A stretch of 64,000 nucleotides of DNA, taken from PHBD01 sp964578535. Its GTDB lineage: Bacteria; Desulfobacterota; Syntrophia; Syntrophales; PHBD01. The position numbers and the translations under genes are program-made. The DNA lies in the NCBI GenBank assembly GCA_964578535.1, contig CAZODI010000009.1:29512-93511 (forward strand). The letters are read 5' to 3'. The notes beneath the pieces were generated by a model, which was given only the letters and a program-made list of their open reading frames with translations, had not been told where the DNA came from and searched no databases. Shown here piece by piece: positions 8,128 to 16,248 of this stretch (position 1 is its first letter; every line of letters starts with the position of its first letter).

Positions 8128-9187
8128 ATACACGGGGGTGATCCATATTCACTCGGAGTATTCCTTCGATGGGCGGACACCGGTTTCCGAGATGATCCGG
8201 GCGGCCCGGATGTCGGGCGTTCATTTCCTCGCCCTGACGGATCACGCCTGCGTCACCGCCCGGGAGCGCGGCTGGGAGGGATGGCACGACGGCGTCCTCG
8301 TCATCGTCGGCCAGGAGATATCGCCCCGCTTCAATCATTACCTGGCATTCGGTTCCTGCGGGACGGTCGACATTCCCGACGACACGGAAGGGGTGGCTCC
8401 GCAGAGCTACATCGACCGGGTCCATGAAGCGGGAGGCATCGGCTTTATCGCTCATCCGGACCACCGGGGCGCCCCCGTGTTTCACGTGAAACATTATCCC
8501 TGGACGGACTGGGACGTCAGCGGTTTCACCGGGATCGGAATCTGGGATTTCATGACCGACTGGCAGCAGTCCCTGACGGGACAGTTCCTTGCCTTTGCGA
8601 GCTACCTGATGCCGGCCCTGTTCCTCCGGGGACCCGAGCGGGAAACACTGGCCCGATGGGACGCCCTGGGGAGGGAGCGCCGGATCCCGGGGATCGGCGA
8701 GTGCGACAACCACGACACGAAAAAGCAATGGTTTGGTGTTACCCTGCCGGTCTTTCCCTTTTCCCGGGTCCTGCCGATCCTGAGGACCCACATCCTGACG
8801 GAGGAGCCCCTGTCCGGGGAACCGGGGCCGGCGGTGGTGACCGTCCTGGAAGCGCTGGAGCAGGGCCGTTCGTTCGTGGCAAATGACTGGCTCAAGCCTT
8901 CCGTCGGATTTCGCTTTTACGCGGAACGGCCGGGAGGAATCGTTGTCATGGGGGGAGAGGTCCCTTTCCGGCTCGCTGAAAAATGCGTGCTCCACGTTCA
9001 GGCCCCCGGCGTGGCACGGATCCGCCTGCTTCGGGACGGGCGCACCATCCGGGAGGAGCGGGGCCGGTCTCTTTCCGTTCCGGCCCCGGGGCCGGGCGTG
9101 TACAGGGTGGAAGTGGATCGGTGGGCCTGGGGCCGCCGGCGGCCGTGGATCTATTCGAATCCGGTCTATTTGCGGGAGGTGTCGTGA
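8120..9187 (+). CDS. PHP-domain metal-dependent phosphoesterase
   Basis: The 355-residue product starts with the PHP signature GVIHIHSEYSFDGRTPVSEMIRAA, followed by LALTDHACV, a GQEIS strand, IAHPDHRG and a late GECDNHD. These supply the His/Asp/Glu metal ligands of a PHP trinuclear site. The enzyme should hydrolyse a phosphoester; the substrate is unknown. A C-terminal beta-rich extension (residues 270-350) is present. The GTG at 8120, preceded by AAGGGGGA, overlaps the glycosylase stop by 8 bp; the next gene overlaps by 4 bp. The gene contains a perfect parS site at 8478. Confidence 0.86.
   Translation: MHEYTGVIHIHSEYSFDGRTPVSEMIRAARMSGVHFLALTDHACVTARERGWEGWHDGVLVIVGQEISPRFNHYLAFGSCGTVDIPDDTEGVAPQSYIDRVHEAGGIGFIAHPDHRGAPVFHVKHYPWTDWDVSGFTGIGIWDFMTDWQQSLTGQFLAFASYLMPALFLRGPERETLARWDALGRERRIPGIGECDNHDTKKQWFGVTLPVFPFSRVLPILRTHILTEEPLSGEPGPAVVTVLEALEQGRSFVANDWLKPSVGFRFYAERPGGIVVMGGEVPFRLAEKCVLHVQAPGVARIRLLRDGRTIREERGRSLSVPAPGPGVYRVEVDRWAWGRRRPWIYSNPVYLREVS
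8478..8493. promoter_or_regulatory. parS site (ParB/Spo0J binding), first copy
   Basis: TGTTTCACGTGAAACA is an exact 16-bp match to the chromosomal parS consensus. It lies inside the PHP gene, where it encodes FHVK, as parS sites commonly lie inside genes. A second exact copy is at 20321. Confidence 0.9.
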
Positions 9188-9894
9188 AGAAAAGATTCCT
9201 GAAATGGCTTGGCAGGAAGGTGGTCGAGTCGAGCCTCGTTATTTCCCTGGCGCATAGCCTGATTCGTGGATACCTGTCGCTTGTGCGGCTGGAAGTGATT
9301 GGAGAGGAGCGGATGCTTTCCCATCTCCGAGGCGGAGGCAAGGCTATCGCCGCGCTCTGGCACCAGAGGGTGCTCGGTGTGGTGGGGTACGCTTCGCGCT
9401 TCCGGGAGTTCAAGCCCTCGGCCATCGTCAGCGCCAGCCGGGACGGGGACCTCATCGTCCGGATCGTGGAGCGCCTGAACTTCCGGCCCGTCCGGGGGTC
9501 CAGCACCCGCGGCGGCCGCGAGGCGTTGTCTGCCATGGTCGAGGACCTGCAGGAGCACCCCTTTGCCGTCCATGCCTCCGATGGCCCCACGGGTCCCCGG
9601 GGGGTCATCAAGGCAGGCCTGATCCGCATGTCCCAGCTCTCCGGTGCCCCCGTCGTTCCGGTGTACATCTCCTTCAGCCGGGCCTGGAGCCTCGGAAGCT
9701 GGGACCGGATGCTCATCCCGAAGCCCTTCAGCCGGATCATCGTCCGGTGGGGTGAGCCCATGTACGTCCCGAAGAATCTCGACGGCCCGGGATTTGAAGG
9801 CCTGAGGCAAAACATGGAGCGGAGCATTCGGGAAGAGCAGGATCGGGACGACCGGCGGTGGGGCTGGAAAAATCTGCTTCTGGAAGGGCATTGA
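9184..9894 (+). CDS. Lysophospholipid acyltransferase-like protein (DUF374 family)
   Basis: A 236-residue protein with the DUF374 pattern: an amphipathic N-terminus, ALWHQRVLGVV, IVSASRDGDLIVRIVERLNF, RGSSTRGGREAL, ASDGPTGPRGVIKAG and a C-terminal IIVRWGEPMYVP. This family is a branch of the glycerolipid acyltransferases of the inner membrane, probably acting on lipid A or phospholipids. The GTG at 9184 forms a GTGA overlap with the PHP stop and follows GGGAGGTGTC. It is the last gene of the overlapping glycosylase-PHP-acyltransferase trio. Confidence 0.85.
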   Translation: MKKRFLKWLGRKVVESSLVISLAHSLIRGYLSLVRLEVIGEERMLSHLRGGGKAIAALWHQRVLGVVGYASRFREFKPSAIVSASRDGDLIVRIVERLNFRPVRGSSTRGGREALSAMVEDLQEHPFAVHASDGPTGPRGVIKAGLIRMSQLSGAPVVPVYISFSRAWSLGSWDRMLIPKPFSRIIVRWGEPMYVPKNLDGPGFEGLRQNMERSIREEQDRDDRRWGWKNLLLEGH

Positions 9895-9996
9895 CCCGCG
9901 CCGGGACCGCCGCGGGCGCAAACCCTCCCCGCAAATCGTCATCGCCTCATCGGGCATCCGTTCCGGCCGGTCCGGTTCGCTCCGGCCGTTTCCGCT

Positions 9997-11064
9997 CTAC
10001 AGGGACGACGCCCCGATCAGCTTCAGGGACTCCTTCTCCAGGACTTGGACGGCCACGATCATCATCTGGAACCGCTGGTCCTTCGTCTGGCCGTGGTAGA
10101 ACCGGTAGTAGATCTGCTGGGCGATGACGGCCAGCCGGAAAAGGCCGAAGGTCTGGTAGAAATCCATGGCCTTCGTCGTCATGCCCATTTTCCGCAGGTA
10201 GTATTCGATCACCCCGGCGCGCGTGAGGGAGCCCTCCAGGTTGGTCGGGCCGAAGAGGAGAACCTGGCGGTCCGGCGAATCGTCTTTTTCCACCCAGTAG
10301 GCCAGGACGCCTCCCAGGTCCATCAGGGGGTCGCCGATGGTGGCCATCTCCCAGTCCAGGATCCCGATGACCCGGAAGGGATCGTCCGGGTGCAGGACCA
10401 CGTTGTCGAAGCGGTAGTCGTTGTGAATCACCGACACGCGGTCCGATTCGGGCGGCTGCTTGTCCGCGAGCCAGGCCATCACTACCTCGAAATCCGGTGC
10501 GTCGGGTGTCCGGGCGTTCCGGTAGCGCTCGCTCCACCCTTCCACCTGCCGCCGGACGTACCCTTCGGGCTTCCCGAAGTCGCCGAGCCCCGCCTTTTCC
10601 ACGTCCACGCTGTGCAGGTCGACCAGGACGTCCAGGAGGTTTTCGCTCAGCTTCCGGGCCTCCTCGGGGCTGAAAGACAGGCCTTTCGGGAGTTCGCGCC
10701 GGAGGATGATGCCGCGGATCCTCTCCATGACGAAAAAGGGGCACCCGAGGATCGATTCGTCCTCCGTGTAGACCAGGGGCTCGGGGCAGCAGGGAAACAC
10801 GGGCCGCAAGGCCTTGAGCACCCGGTATTCCCGGCCCATGTCGTGGGCCGTTTTCGCTTTCTTCCCGAAGGGCGGCCGGCGGAGGACCATTTCCCGGCCG
10901 CCGCAGCGGATCAGGTAGGTCAGGTTGGAATAGCCGCCGGGGAACTGCTCCACCTCCATCGGCCCGTCCAGGCCGGGGATGGCGCTTCTCAGGTACGGAT
11001 CCAGCCGCGAGAGATCCAGTTCCTCTCCCGGGCGGATGGCCTTGGTTCGATCGATATAGTCCAT
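9997..11064 (-). CDS. APH-type kinase, candidate 4-hydroxyacyl-CoA kinase partner of the neighbouring acyl-CoA dehydrogenase
   Basis: The 355-residue protein has the aminoglycoside phosphotransferase (APH) kinase fold. The catalytic loop is VIHNDYRFDNVVLHP (H-x-D-x4-N) and the metal site is GILDWEMATIGDPLMDLG. FPGGYSNLTYLI is the nucleotide loop and MVLRRPP holds the strand with the ATP-binding residue. This subfamily (ACAD10/ACAD11 N-terminal domain, LvaA) phosphorylates 4-hydroxyacyl-CoA. The ATG at 11064 lies 17 bp after the acyl-CoA dehydrogenase stop and follows GGGAGACACC, so the two genes are cotranscribed. Antibiotic resistance is not implied. Confidence 0.82.
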   Translation of the reverse strand: MDYIDRTKAIRPGEELDLSRLDPYLRSAIPGLDGPMEVEQFPGGYSNLTYLIRCGGREMVLRRPPFGKKAKTAHDMGREYRVLKALRPVFPCCPEPLVYTEDESILGCPFFVMERIRGIILRRELPKGLSFSPEEARKLSENLLDVLVDLHSVDVEKAGLGDFGKPEGYVRRQVEGWSERYRNARTPDAPDFEVVMAWLADKQPPESDRVSVIHNDYRFDNVVLHPDDPFRVIGILDWEMATIGDPLMDLGGVLAYWVEKDDSPDRQVLLFGPTNLEGSLTRAGVIEYYLRKMGMTTKAMDFYQTFGLFRLAVIAQQIYYRFYHGQTKDQRFQMMIVAVQVLEKESLKLIGASSL

Positions 11065-11081
11065 GGTGTCTCCCTGTCCGT

Positions 11082-12287
11082 TCAGGCTTTGCCTGTCACC
11101 TTCTGCTTGATGATCCGGCGGGCCACGGTGACCTTGTGCACCTCGTCCGCTCCGTCGTAGATCCGGGCTGCCCGCTCGTGGCGGTAGAAATAGGCGATGA
11201 TCGTGTCGTCGGTCATACCCATGCCGCCATGCACCTGGAGCGCCCGGTCCACCACCTTCTGGAGGACTCCGGCGACGTAGAACTTGATGAGGGAGATGTC
11301 CTCCCGTGCTTCTTTGACGCCCAGGTTCTCGATCTTCCAGGCGGAGTGGAGCGTCATGAGGCGGGCGGCCTGGATCTCGGCGGCGGATTCGGCGATCCAG
11401 GCCTGGACGATCTGGCGTGATGCCAGGGTGTTGCCGTCGGCCGTGATGACCCGCGAGGCGGCCCTCCGGCACATCAGGTCGAAGACCCGCTTGCAGATGC
11501 CGAGCCACCGCATGCAGTGGTGGATCCGGCCCGGCCCGAGCCGCTCCTGGGCGATGACGAAGCCCCATCCCTCCGGCCCCAGGAGGTTCTCCCGGGGGAC
11601 CCGGCAGGATTGGTAGAGAATCTCGGCGTGGCTCGCGAAATCGCTTCCCGTATGCCCCATGACGGGGATGTTCCGGACCAGATTGAAGCCGGGGTTGTCC
11701 GTGGGGACGATGATCATGCTGGCCCGCATGTGCGGGGCCGCTTCGGGGTTCGTGACGGCCATGACGATGGCGAAGGCCGCCCCGTCGGCCGCGGTGGAGT
11801 ACCATTTCTGGCCGTTGATGACGTAGTCGTTCCCGTCGGTGACCGCCGTCGTGTCCATCAGGACCGGGTTCGATCCGGGGAGGTCCACCTCCGTCATGGA
11901 GAAGCAGCTGCGGATCTTTCCCTCCACCAGCGGCTTCAGGTACTGGATTTTCTGCTTTTCCGTCCCGTATTTGTGCAGGATCTCGATGTTTCCCGCGTCC
12001 GGGGCGTGGCAGCCGAAGACGTAGTGGCCGATGGGGGACTGGCCCAGGACCTCCGAGACGAGGGCGTGATCCATCAGGTCGAGCCCCATACCGCCGTACT
12101 CGGGCGGATGGTTCGGCGCCCACAGCTCCATCTGCCGGACCATGTGGCGCTTTTCCTCCAGGATGGGGAGGAGGTCCCGGAAATCGGTGGTCAGGAATTC
12201 CGGTTCGAGGGGAAACAGCTCCTTCCGGACGAAGTCGTCCATCATCCCCGTGATGGCCTGCATTTTCTCGGATACGGCGAAATCCAT
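11082..12287 (-). CDS. Acyl-CoA dehydrogenase of the ACAD10/11 type
   Basis: This 401-residue flavoprotein has the full acyl-CoA dehydrogenase layout: FSMTEVDLPGSNP (flavin contact), INGQKWYSTAADG, QVHGGMGMTDD and the C-terminal IYDGADEVHK. In ordinary members the last motif carries the catalytic Glu (YEGT); here it is Asp, as in the ACAD10/ACAD11 group (DGPDEVH), which eliminates phosphate from 4-phosphoacyl-CoA. Direct adjacency to the APH-type kinase supports that assignment. The ATG at 12287 follows GAGGTGTCCC. Upstream by 22 bp lies a histidine phosphatase gene on the same strand. Confidence 0.9.
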   Translation of the reverse strand: MDFAVSEKMQAITGMMDDFVRKELFPLEPEFLTTDFRDLLPILEEKRHMVRQMELWAPNHPPEYGGMGLDLMDHALVSEVLGQSPIGHYVFGCHAPDAGNIEILHKYGTEKQKIQYLKPLVEGKIRSCFSMTEVDLPGSNPVLMDTTAVTDGNDYVINGQKWYSTAADGAAFAIVMAVTNPEAAPHMRASMIIVPTDNPGFNLVRNIPVMGHTGSDFASHAEILYQSCRVPRENLLGPEGWGFVIAQERLGPGRIHHCMRWLGICKRVFDLMCRRAASRVITADGNTLASRQIVQAWIAESAAEIQAARLMTLHSAWKIENLGVKEAREDISLIKFYVAGVLQKVVDRALQVHGGMGMTDDTIIAYFYRHERAARIYDGADEVHKVTVARRIIKQKVTGKA

Positions 12288-12309
12288 GGGACACCTCCTC
12301 TACCGGGGG

Positions 12310-13020
12310 TTACCGGTATGTGATGACGGACGGATCCCCCTCCAGTTCGAGGTGGGCCGTCCCGTTGAAGGACAGCAGGGAAACCCGCTCCCCGTCGTAG
12401 AGAAACTCCGTGACGGAGGCGTTGCGGATCATCCAGGCCAGGCGGAACGTCTCCTCCGTGGAGAGGTCCAGGGCCGTCTGGACGGCGGCAGAGATGGCCC
12501 CCCCGGAGGTGAAAACGGCGATCCGGCTGCCCCGGCCGTTCCGCTGCAGAATTTTTTGCATGCCCGAGGCGACGGTGGTGCGGAAGTCGTCCCAGCCCAG
12601 GATCTCCGCCGGAGGTGCCGGGTCGTCGATCCACCGGCGGACGACCGCTTCAAAAATCCGCTGGAAGGCCTTGCGGTCCTTGTAAAGGCGCTCCGGGTTT
12701 TTCTCGAGGGAAGGGTTGTCGCGGATGGCCAGCGGGAAATAGTGCAGGAAGATCGATCGGGAAGGATATTCGTTGAACTCGGGGACCGTCTCCAGGGGAG
12801 GGAGGGGCCGCTCCCGGCCATCGTAGTGGGCCAGAACGGCCTGGGCGGTGTCCTGCTGGCGCTCGAGTTCCCCCGCGCAGACGGAGTCGAACGTGTGGCC
12901 CGCCTGGAAGAGGTGCGCGGCCAGGATCCGCGCCTGCCGCCAGCCCATCCGGGAGAGGCGGTCATAGCGCTCCTTGCCGAAGGATGCCTGGCCGTGGCGG
13001 ATCAGAAGGATGCGGCTCAC
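12310..13020 (-). CDS. Histidine phosphatase (phosphoglycerate mutase-like) family protein
   Basis: A 236-residue histidine phosphatase starting MSRILLIRHGQASFG, where RHG carries the phospho-accepting His. AGELERQQDTA and the late FTSGGAI, in place of the usual second catalytic His motif, also fit, although no His is visible in that late motif. The second catalytic His is therefore not obvious, and substrate and efficiency are unclear. It is in line with the acyl-CoA dehydrogenase and kinase genes, 22 bp upstream of the dehydrogenase, and may belong to that operon. Confidence 0.82.
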   Translation of the reverse strand: MSRILLIRHGQASFGKERYDRLSRMGWRQARILAAHLFQAGHTFDSVCAGELERQQDTAQAVLAHYDGRERPLPPLETVPEFNEYPSRSIFLHYFPLAIRDNPSLEKNPERLYKDRKAFQRIFEAVVRRWIDDPAPPAEILGWDDFRTTVASGMQKILQRNGRGSRIAVFTSGGAISAAVQTALDLSTEETFRLAWMIRNASVTEFLYDGERVSLLSFNGTAHLELEGDPSVITYR

Positions 13021-13086
13021 GCAACGGCCCTCTCTTTCGCCAGGGAATCCCGGTACAGAGGGGAGACCGGGGAAGTTCTCATGATT

Positions 13087-15288
13087 TCACATCTCCATGG
13101 TGCGGCTCTTCTCGTGGGAGAGCCAGCGCGAATAGGCGCACATCTTTGCCAGAACCCTGACCGCCCGCTCCGGTGTCTGGAAGGCGACGCCCTTGTAGGG
13201 GCTTCCCTCCACCTCCACGATCGACCGGCTGTCTTCCTCGTTCAGAAGGGCCACGCCCAGCACCGGTTTCCGGTAGGTCTCCATCATCCGGACGACGAAC
13301 CGGGTGAAGTCCCTTTCGTTCTGGCTCACCAGGTCGAGACTGGCCTTCAGCCCGTCTTCCGTGTAATTGGGGTCCGTCCGGATCGCCGAATCGGCAACCG
13401 TCCGGAAGAAGCTGACCCGCCCCAGCATGCCCAGGTGCAGAACGGCGTCGCACTCCTCCCATTTCAGGAGCTCCTCGGTGATGCGCTGGGGAATCAGGGG
13501 GTCGAACTCGGCCACCAGGTCGATGGGGTTGGTGTGGCTCCAGTAGGGGGGCAGGATCTTGTCGATTCCCGCAATGATCTCGTCCGAGAGGTTGGGGATG
13601 GCCAGCCCGTTCTCGACGCAGAGGTCCGTTGCCACGACGCCCCATCCTCCGCCCAGGGTGACGATGCCGATCCGGTTGCCCTTCGGCAGGGGGAGGGCGG
13701 AGAATGCCGCGGACAGATCCAGGAGATCCGTGGGATGGTCGGCCGGGATCATGCCTGCCTGTCGGCAGGCGGCCTGGAAGACGGCGATGTTGGAAGCCAG
13801 GGCGCCGGTGTGGCTGGCCGCGGCCCGGTTCCCGGCGTCGGTCCGCCCGCCCTTGAGAACCACCACCGGCTTCCTGCGGCCCACCCGCCGGGCCGTCTCG
13901 ACAAACCGAGCCCCGTTCTTGATGCTCTCCAGGTACAGAACCACCGTGCGGGTCGGATCGTCCTTTTCGAAGGCGTCGAGGAAATCCTCGATTGTAATCA
14001 TGCCCTCGTTGCCGGAGCCGCAGAAGGCCCGGATTCCGATTCCCTGCGATTTCGCGTATGCCAGCAGCTGCGTTCCCAGGTTTCCCGACTGGGCCACCAG
14101 GGACATCTCCCCCGCCCCGGGCCGGACGTGCATCCCCATGCAGTAAAAATGGTGGTGCGGGTTGCACAGGCCCATGGTGTTGGGGCCCAGGATCAGGATG
14201 CCCAGCTCCCGCGCCTGGGCGATCAATTCCCGCTCGAGCTGCCGTCCCTTGTCGCCTGTCTCGCTGAAGCCCGAGCTGATGAGCAAGACGCAGCGGATCC
14301 CCTTGGCGGCGATCTCGGGGATGACGGAGGACACGCCGGCCGCCGGGACGGTGACGACCGCCAGGTCCACCGGTCCGGGGATGTCTGCGACCGATTTGAA
14401 GACGGGCCTTCCGGCGATGACGCCGCCTTTCGCGTTCACCAGGTGAAACTCCCCTTGAAAGCCGCCGGCGGCCACGTTGGTGAACAGCATGTGGCCCCAT
14501 TTCCCGATGATTCCGGATGCGCCGATGAAAGCGACGGAGCGGGGGTAGAAGAATCCGGCCAGGTCCTTGGGATCGACCGGTTCCGCCGCCGCCGGGGGGG
14601 CAACCCTGTTGCCCAGCACGACCAGGGCGTCGACGGCGGTGACGCGGCCGTCCGGTCCGATCAGCAGGGGATTGATGTCCACTTCCGTCACGTCCGGGCA
14701 TTCTTCCGCCAGGCGCGACAGGCCCGTCAGGGTCCGGATGATGTCTTCCCGGCGGGCCTGCCTGTCCCCGCGGAAGGGACCCAGCAGGACGGCGGAACGG
14801 ATTTCATCCACCATCCGGGCGGCTTCCGCTTCATCAAAGGGCGGTACGCGGAAGACCACGTCCCGCAGGGCCTCGGTGAAAACGCCGCCGAGGCCGAACA
14901 TGACCACGGGGCCGAACAGGGGATCGCAGAAAAGGCCGGCCACGAATTCCCGGCGGCCCGCCACCATCGGCTGGATCAGGTATCCTTCCAGGTCGGAGCC
15001 GGCAGCCTGTTCGATTTCACCGGCGGCCCGGCGAACCTCTTCGTCCGATGCCAGGTGAAGCTTGACCAGCCCGCGCTCCGTCTTGTGGGTCAGGCGCGCA
15101 CCCAGACCTTTCAGGACCACGGGGTATCCCAGGCGGCGGGCCTCCTCGATGGCTTCCCCGGGTGTTTTGCAGGCGGCTTCCTCCACGACGGGGATCCCGT
15201 ATTGCCGGAGCAGCGTTTTGGATTCCGCCTCCGTCAACGCGGATCTCCCCTCCTGGAGAGCCTTCTGGATCCCTGCAATTATCTTCAT
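13087..15288 (-). CDS. ADP-forming acetyl/acyl-CoA synthetase, beta-alpha fusion
   Basis: The 733-residue protein joins an N-terminal ATP-grasp (beta) part (about 1-235: GYPVVLKGLGARLTHKTERGLVKL, FGLGGVFTEALRDVVFR, EVDINPLL) to a CoA-binding and ligase (alpha) part (from about 245: PRSVAFIGASGIIGKWG, LILGPNTMG, AQSGNLG, ASHTGALA). The His of SHTGALA is the phospho-histidine of the alpha subunit. It makes ATP from acyl-CoA plus ADP and phosphate, or activates acids. The common fusion order is alpha-beta; here it is beta-alpha. The gene starts at ATG 15288 after AGAGGTGTTTC. It may serve the neighbouring acyl-CoA genes. Confidence 0.9.
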   Translation of the reverse strand: MKIIAGIQKALQEGRSALTEAESKTLLRQYGIPVVEEAACKTPGEAIEEARRLGYPVVLKGLGARLTHKTERGLVKLHLASDEEVRRAAGEIEQAAGSDLEGYLIQPMVAGRREFVAGLFCDPLFGPVVMFGLGGVFTEALRDVVFRVPPFDEAEAARMVDEIRSAVLLGPFRGDRQARREDIIRTLTGLSRLAEECPDVTEVDINPLLIGPDGRVTAVDALVVLGNRVAPPAAAEPVDPKDLAGFFYPRSVAFIGASGIIGKWGHMLFTNVAAGGFQGEFHLVNAKGGVIAGRPVFKSVADIPGPVDLAVVTVPAAGVSSVIPEIAAKGIRCVLLISSGFSETGDKGRQLERELIAQARELGILILGPNTMGLCNPHHHFYCMGMHVRPGAGEMSLVAQSGNLGTQLLAYAKSQGIGIRAFCGSGNEGMITIEDFLDAFEKDDPTRTVVLYLESIKNGARFVETARRVGRRKPVVVLKGGRTDAGNRAAASHTGALASNIAVFQAACRQAGMIPADHPTDLLDLSAAFSALPLPKGNRIGIVTLGGGWGVVATDLCVENGLAIPNLSDEIIAGIDKILPPYWSHTNPIDLVAEFDPLIPQRITEELLKWEECDAVLHLGMLGRVSFFRTVADSAIRTDPNYTEDGLKASLDLVSQNERDFTRFVVRMMETYRKPVLGVALLNEEDSRSIVEVEGSPYKGVAFQTPERAVRVLAKMCAYSRWLSHEKSRTMEM

Positions 15289-15410
15289 GAAACACCTCTA
15301 TGATCCGATAAACGTCGTTCATGGGGTGAACGCGGTTCGACCCATACCACAGGCGAAACCGTTCTGTAAATACGAACCGTGGAATCAGGGTGGACGAGGG
15401 GTGAACGCGT

Positions 15411-16235
15411 TCAGACGGACGGTGGGAGGTTTCGGAAGGCCCGGCCGTCCGGTGTGTACTCGACGATGATGCCGTCTTCTTCGATCATCCGGGTCAGGAT
15501 GCCTTCGACGACACGGTTCCGGGTGGAGCGGATTGCCTCTTCCAGGGTCCGGAAACCGCTCAGCTCCTCGATAGTCAGGAGGGTGGGGAGAACCATGTTG
15601 AACCGTCCCCGCCGGGCGTCTTCCAGGATGTCTCCGGGGGTGCGCCAGACGTGGTCCGTGAGTTCGACCCCATCGTGAAGGGCCTCCTGGTGTCCCGGAG
15701 CCTCCGCCAGGAAAAAGCGGACGTCGTAGCGCAGGGGGAGAAACTCCGGGGTGATCCAGTGGGAAAAATAATGGAGCCGGTCGCAGGCCAGCGTCAGCTT
15801 TTCCTGTTCGAGAACGTCCGCGAAGGCCATGTCGCCCCCGATCAGGCGCCTCCGGAAGGATCGCAGCCGCTCCGCCTCCCCGTCGAGGGACGGGGAGAAG
15901 AGGTCGCCGTCGGGACGGCGGGCCAGGAGAATGCCCACTTCCTCGAAGGTTTCCCGGATGGCTGCGACCCAGGAACCCAGCGCCACGTGCGGGGACGGGC
16001 AGGCCTCCAGGATCCCCAGTGCCCGGGAGGCCGTCAGGCCCGCGCAGAGCCGCTCCAGTCGCTCCGAGCCGTCTTCCTCGTCCAGGACGCCTCCCGGGAA
16101 GACATACGCGTCGGGAACGAACTTGCTCTTCCGGTCCCTCCGGACCATGAGCACTTCAAAGCCGTCGCCGCCCCCGGGGGGGCGGCGGAGCAGGATGACG
16201 GTCGATGCTTCCTTGGGGGTTACGATCATGGCCAA
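15411..16235 (-). CDS. Nudix hydrolase resembling NUDT19-type CoA diphosphatases
   Basis: This 274-residue protein contains a Nudix box split by an insertion. YVFPGGVLDEEDGS is followed some 45 residues later by VAAIRETFEEVGILL, which carries the R-E-x2-E-E-x-G metal ligands. This insertion is typical of the NUDT19/RP2p group that hydrolyses CoA and acyl-CoA to phosphopantetheine forms. An N-terminal strand with LLRRPPGGGDGFEVLMVRR precedes it. Its position beside acyl-CoA enzymes fits a CoA-recycling role. It ends 13 bp before the lon stop region on the same strand. An alternative start lies two codons downstream. Confidence 0.8.
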   Translation of the reverse strand: MAMIVTPKEASTVILLRRPPGGGDGFEVLMVRRDRKSKFVPDAYVFPGGVLDEEDGSERLERLCAGLTASRALGILEACPSPHVALGSWVAAIRETFEEVGILLARRPDGDLFSPSLDGEAERLRSFRRRLIGGDMAFADVLEQEKLTLACDRLHYFSHWITPEFLPLRYDVRFFLAEAPGHQEALHDGVELTDHVWRTPGDILEDARRGRFNMVLPTLLTIEELSGFRTLEEAIRSTRNRVVEGILTRMIEEDGIIVEYTPDGRAFRNLPPSV

Positions 16236-16248
16236 TCTCTTCTGCCTG

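Noticed and set aside
9997..11064. Aminoglycoside resistance function for the APH-type kinase
   Set aside because: Family architecture and the adjacent ACAD10/11-type dehydrogenase point to acyl-CoA metabolism.
12142..15303. A 1053-residue plus-strand open frame opposite the ADP-forming synthetase and phosphatase genes
   Set aside because: It is antisense to two well-supported genes and its composition (rich in Arg, Gly, Pro, His, Asp) is typical of a high-GC shadow frame.
15321..15410. Direct repeats GGGGTGAACGCG (about 15321 and 15400) between the synthetase and Nudix genes
   Set aside because: Two copies only and one touches coding sequence; they could be chance in GC-rich DNA.
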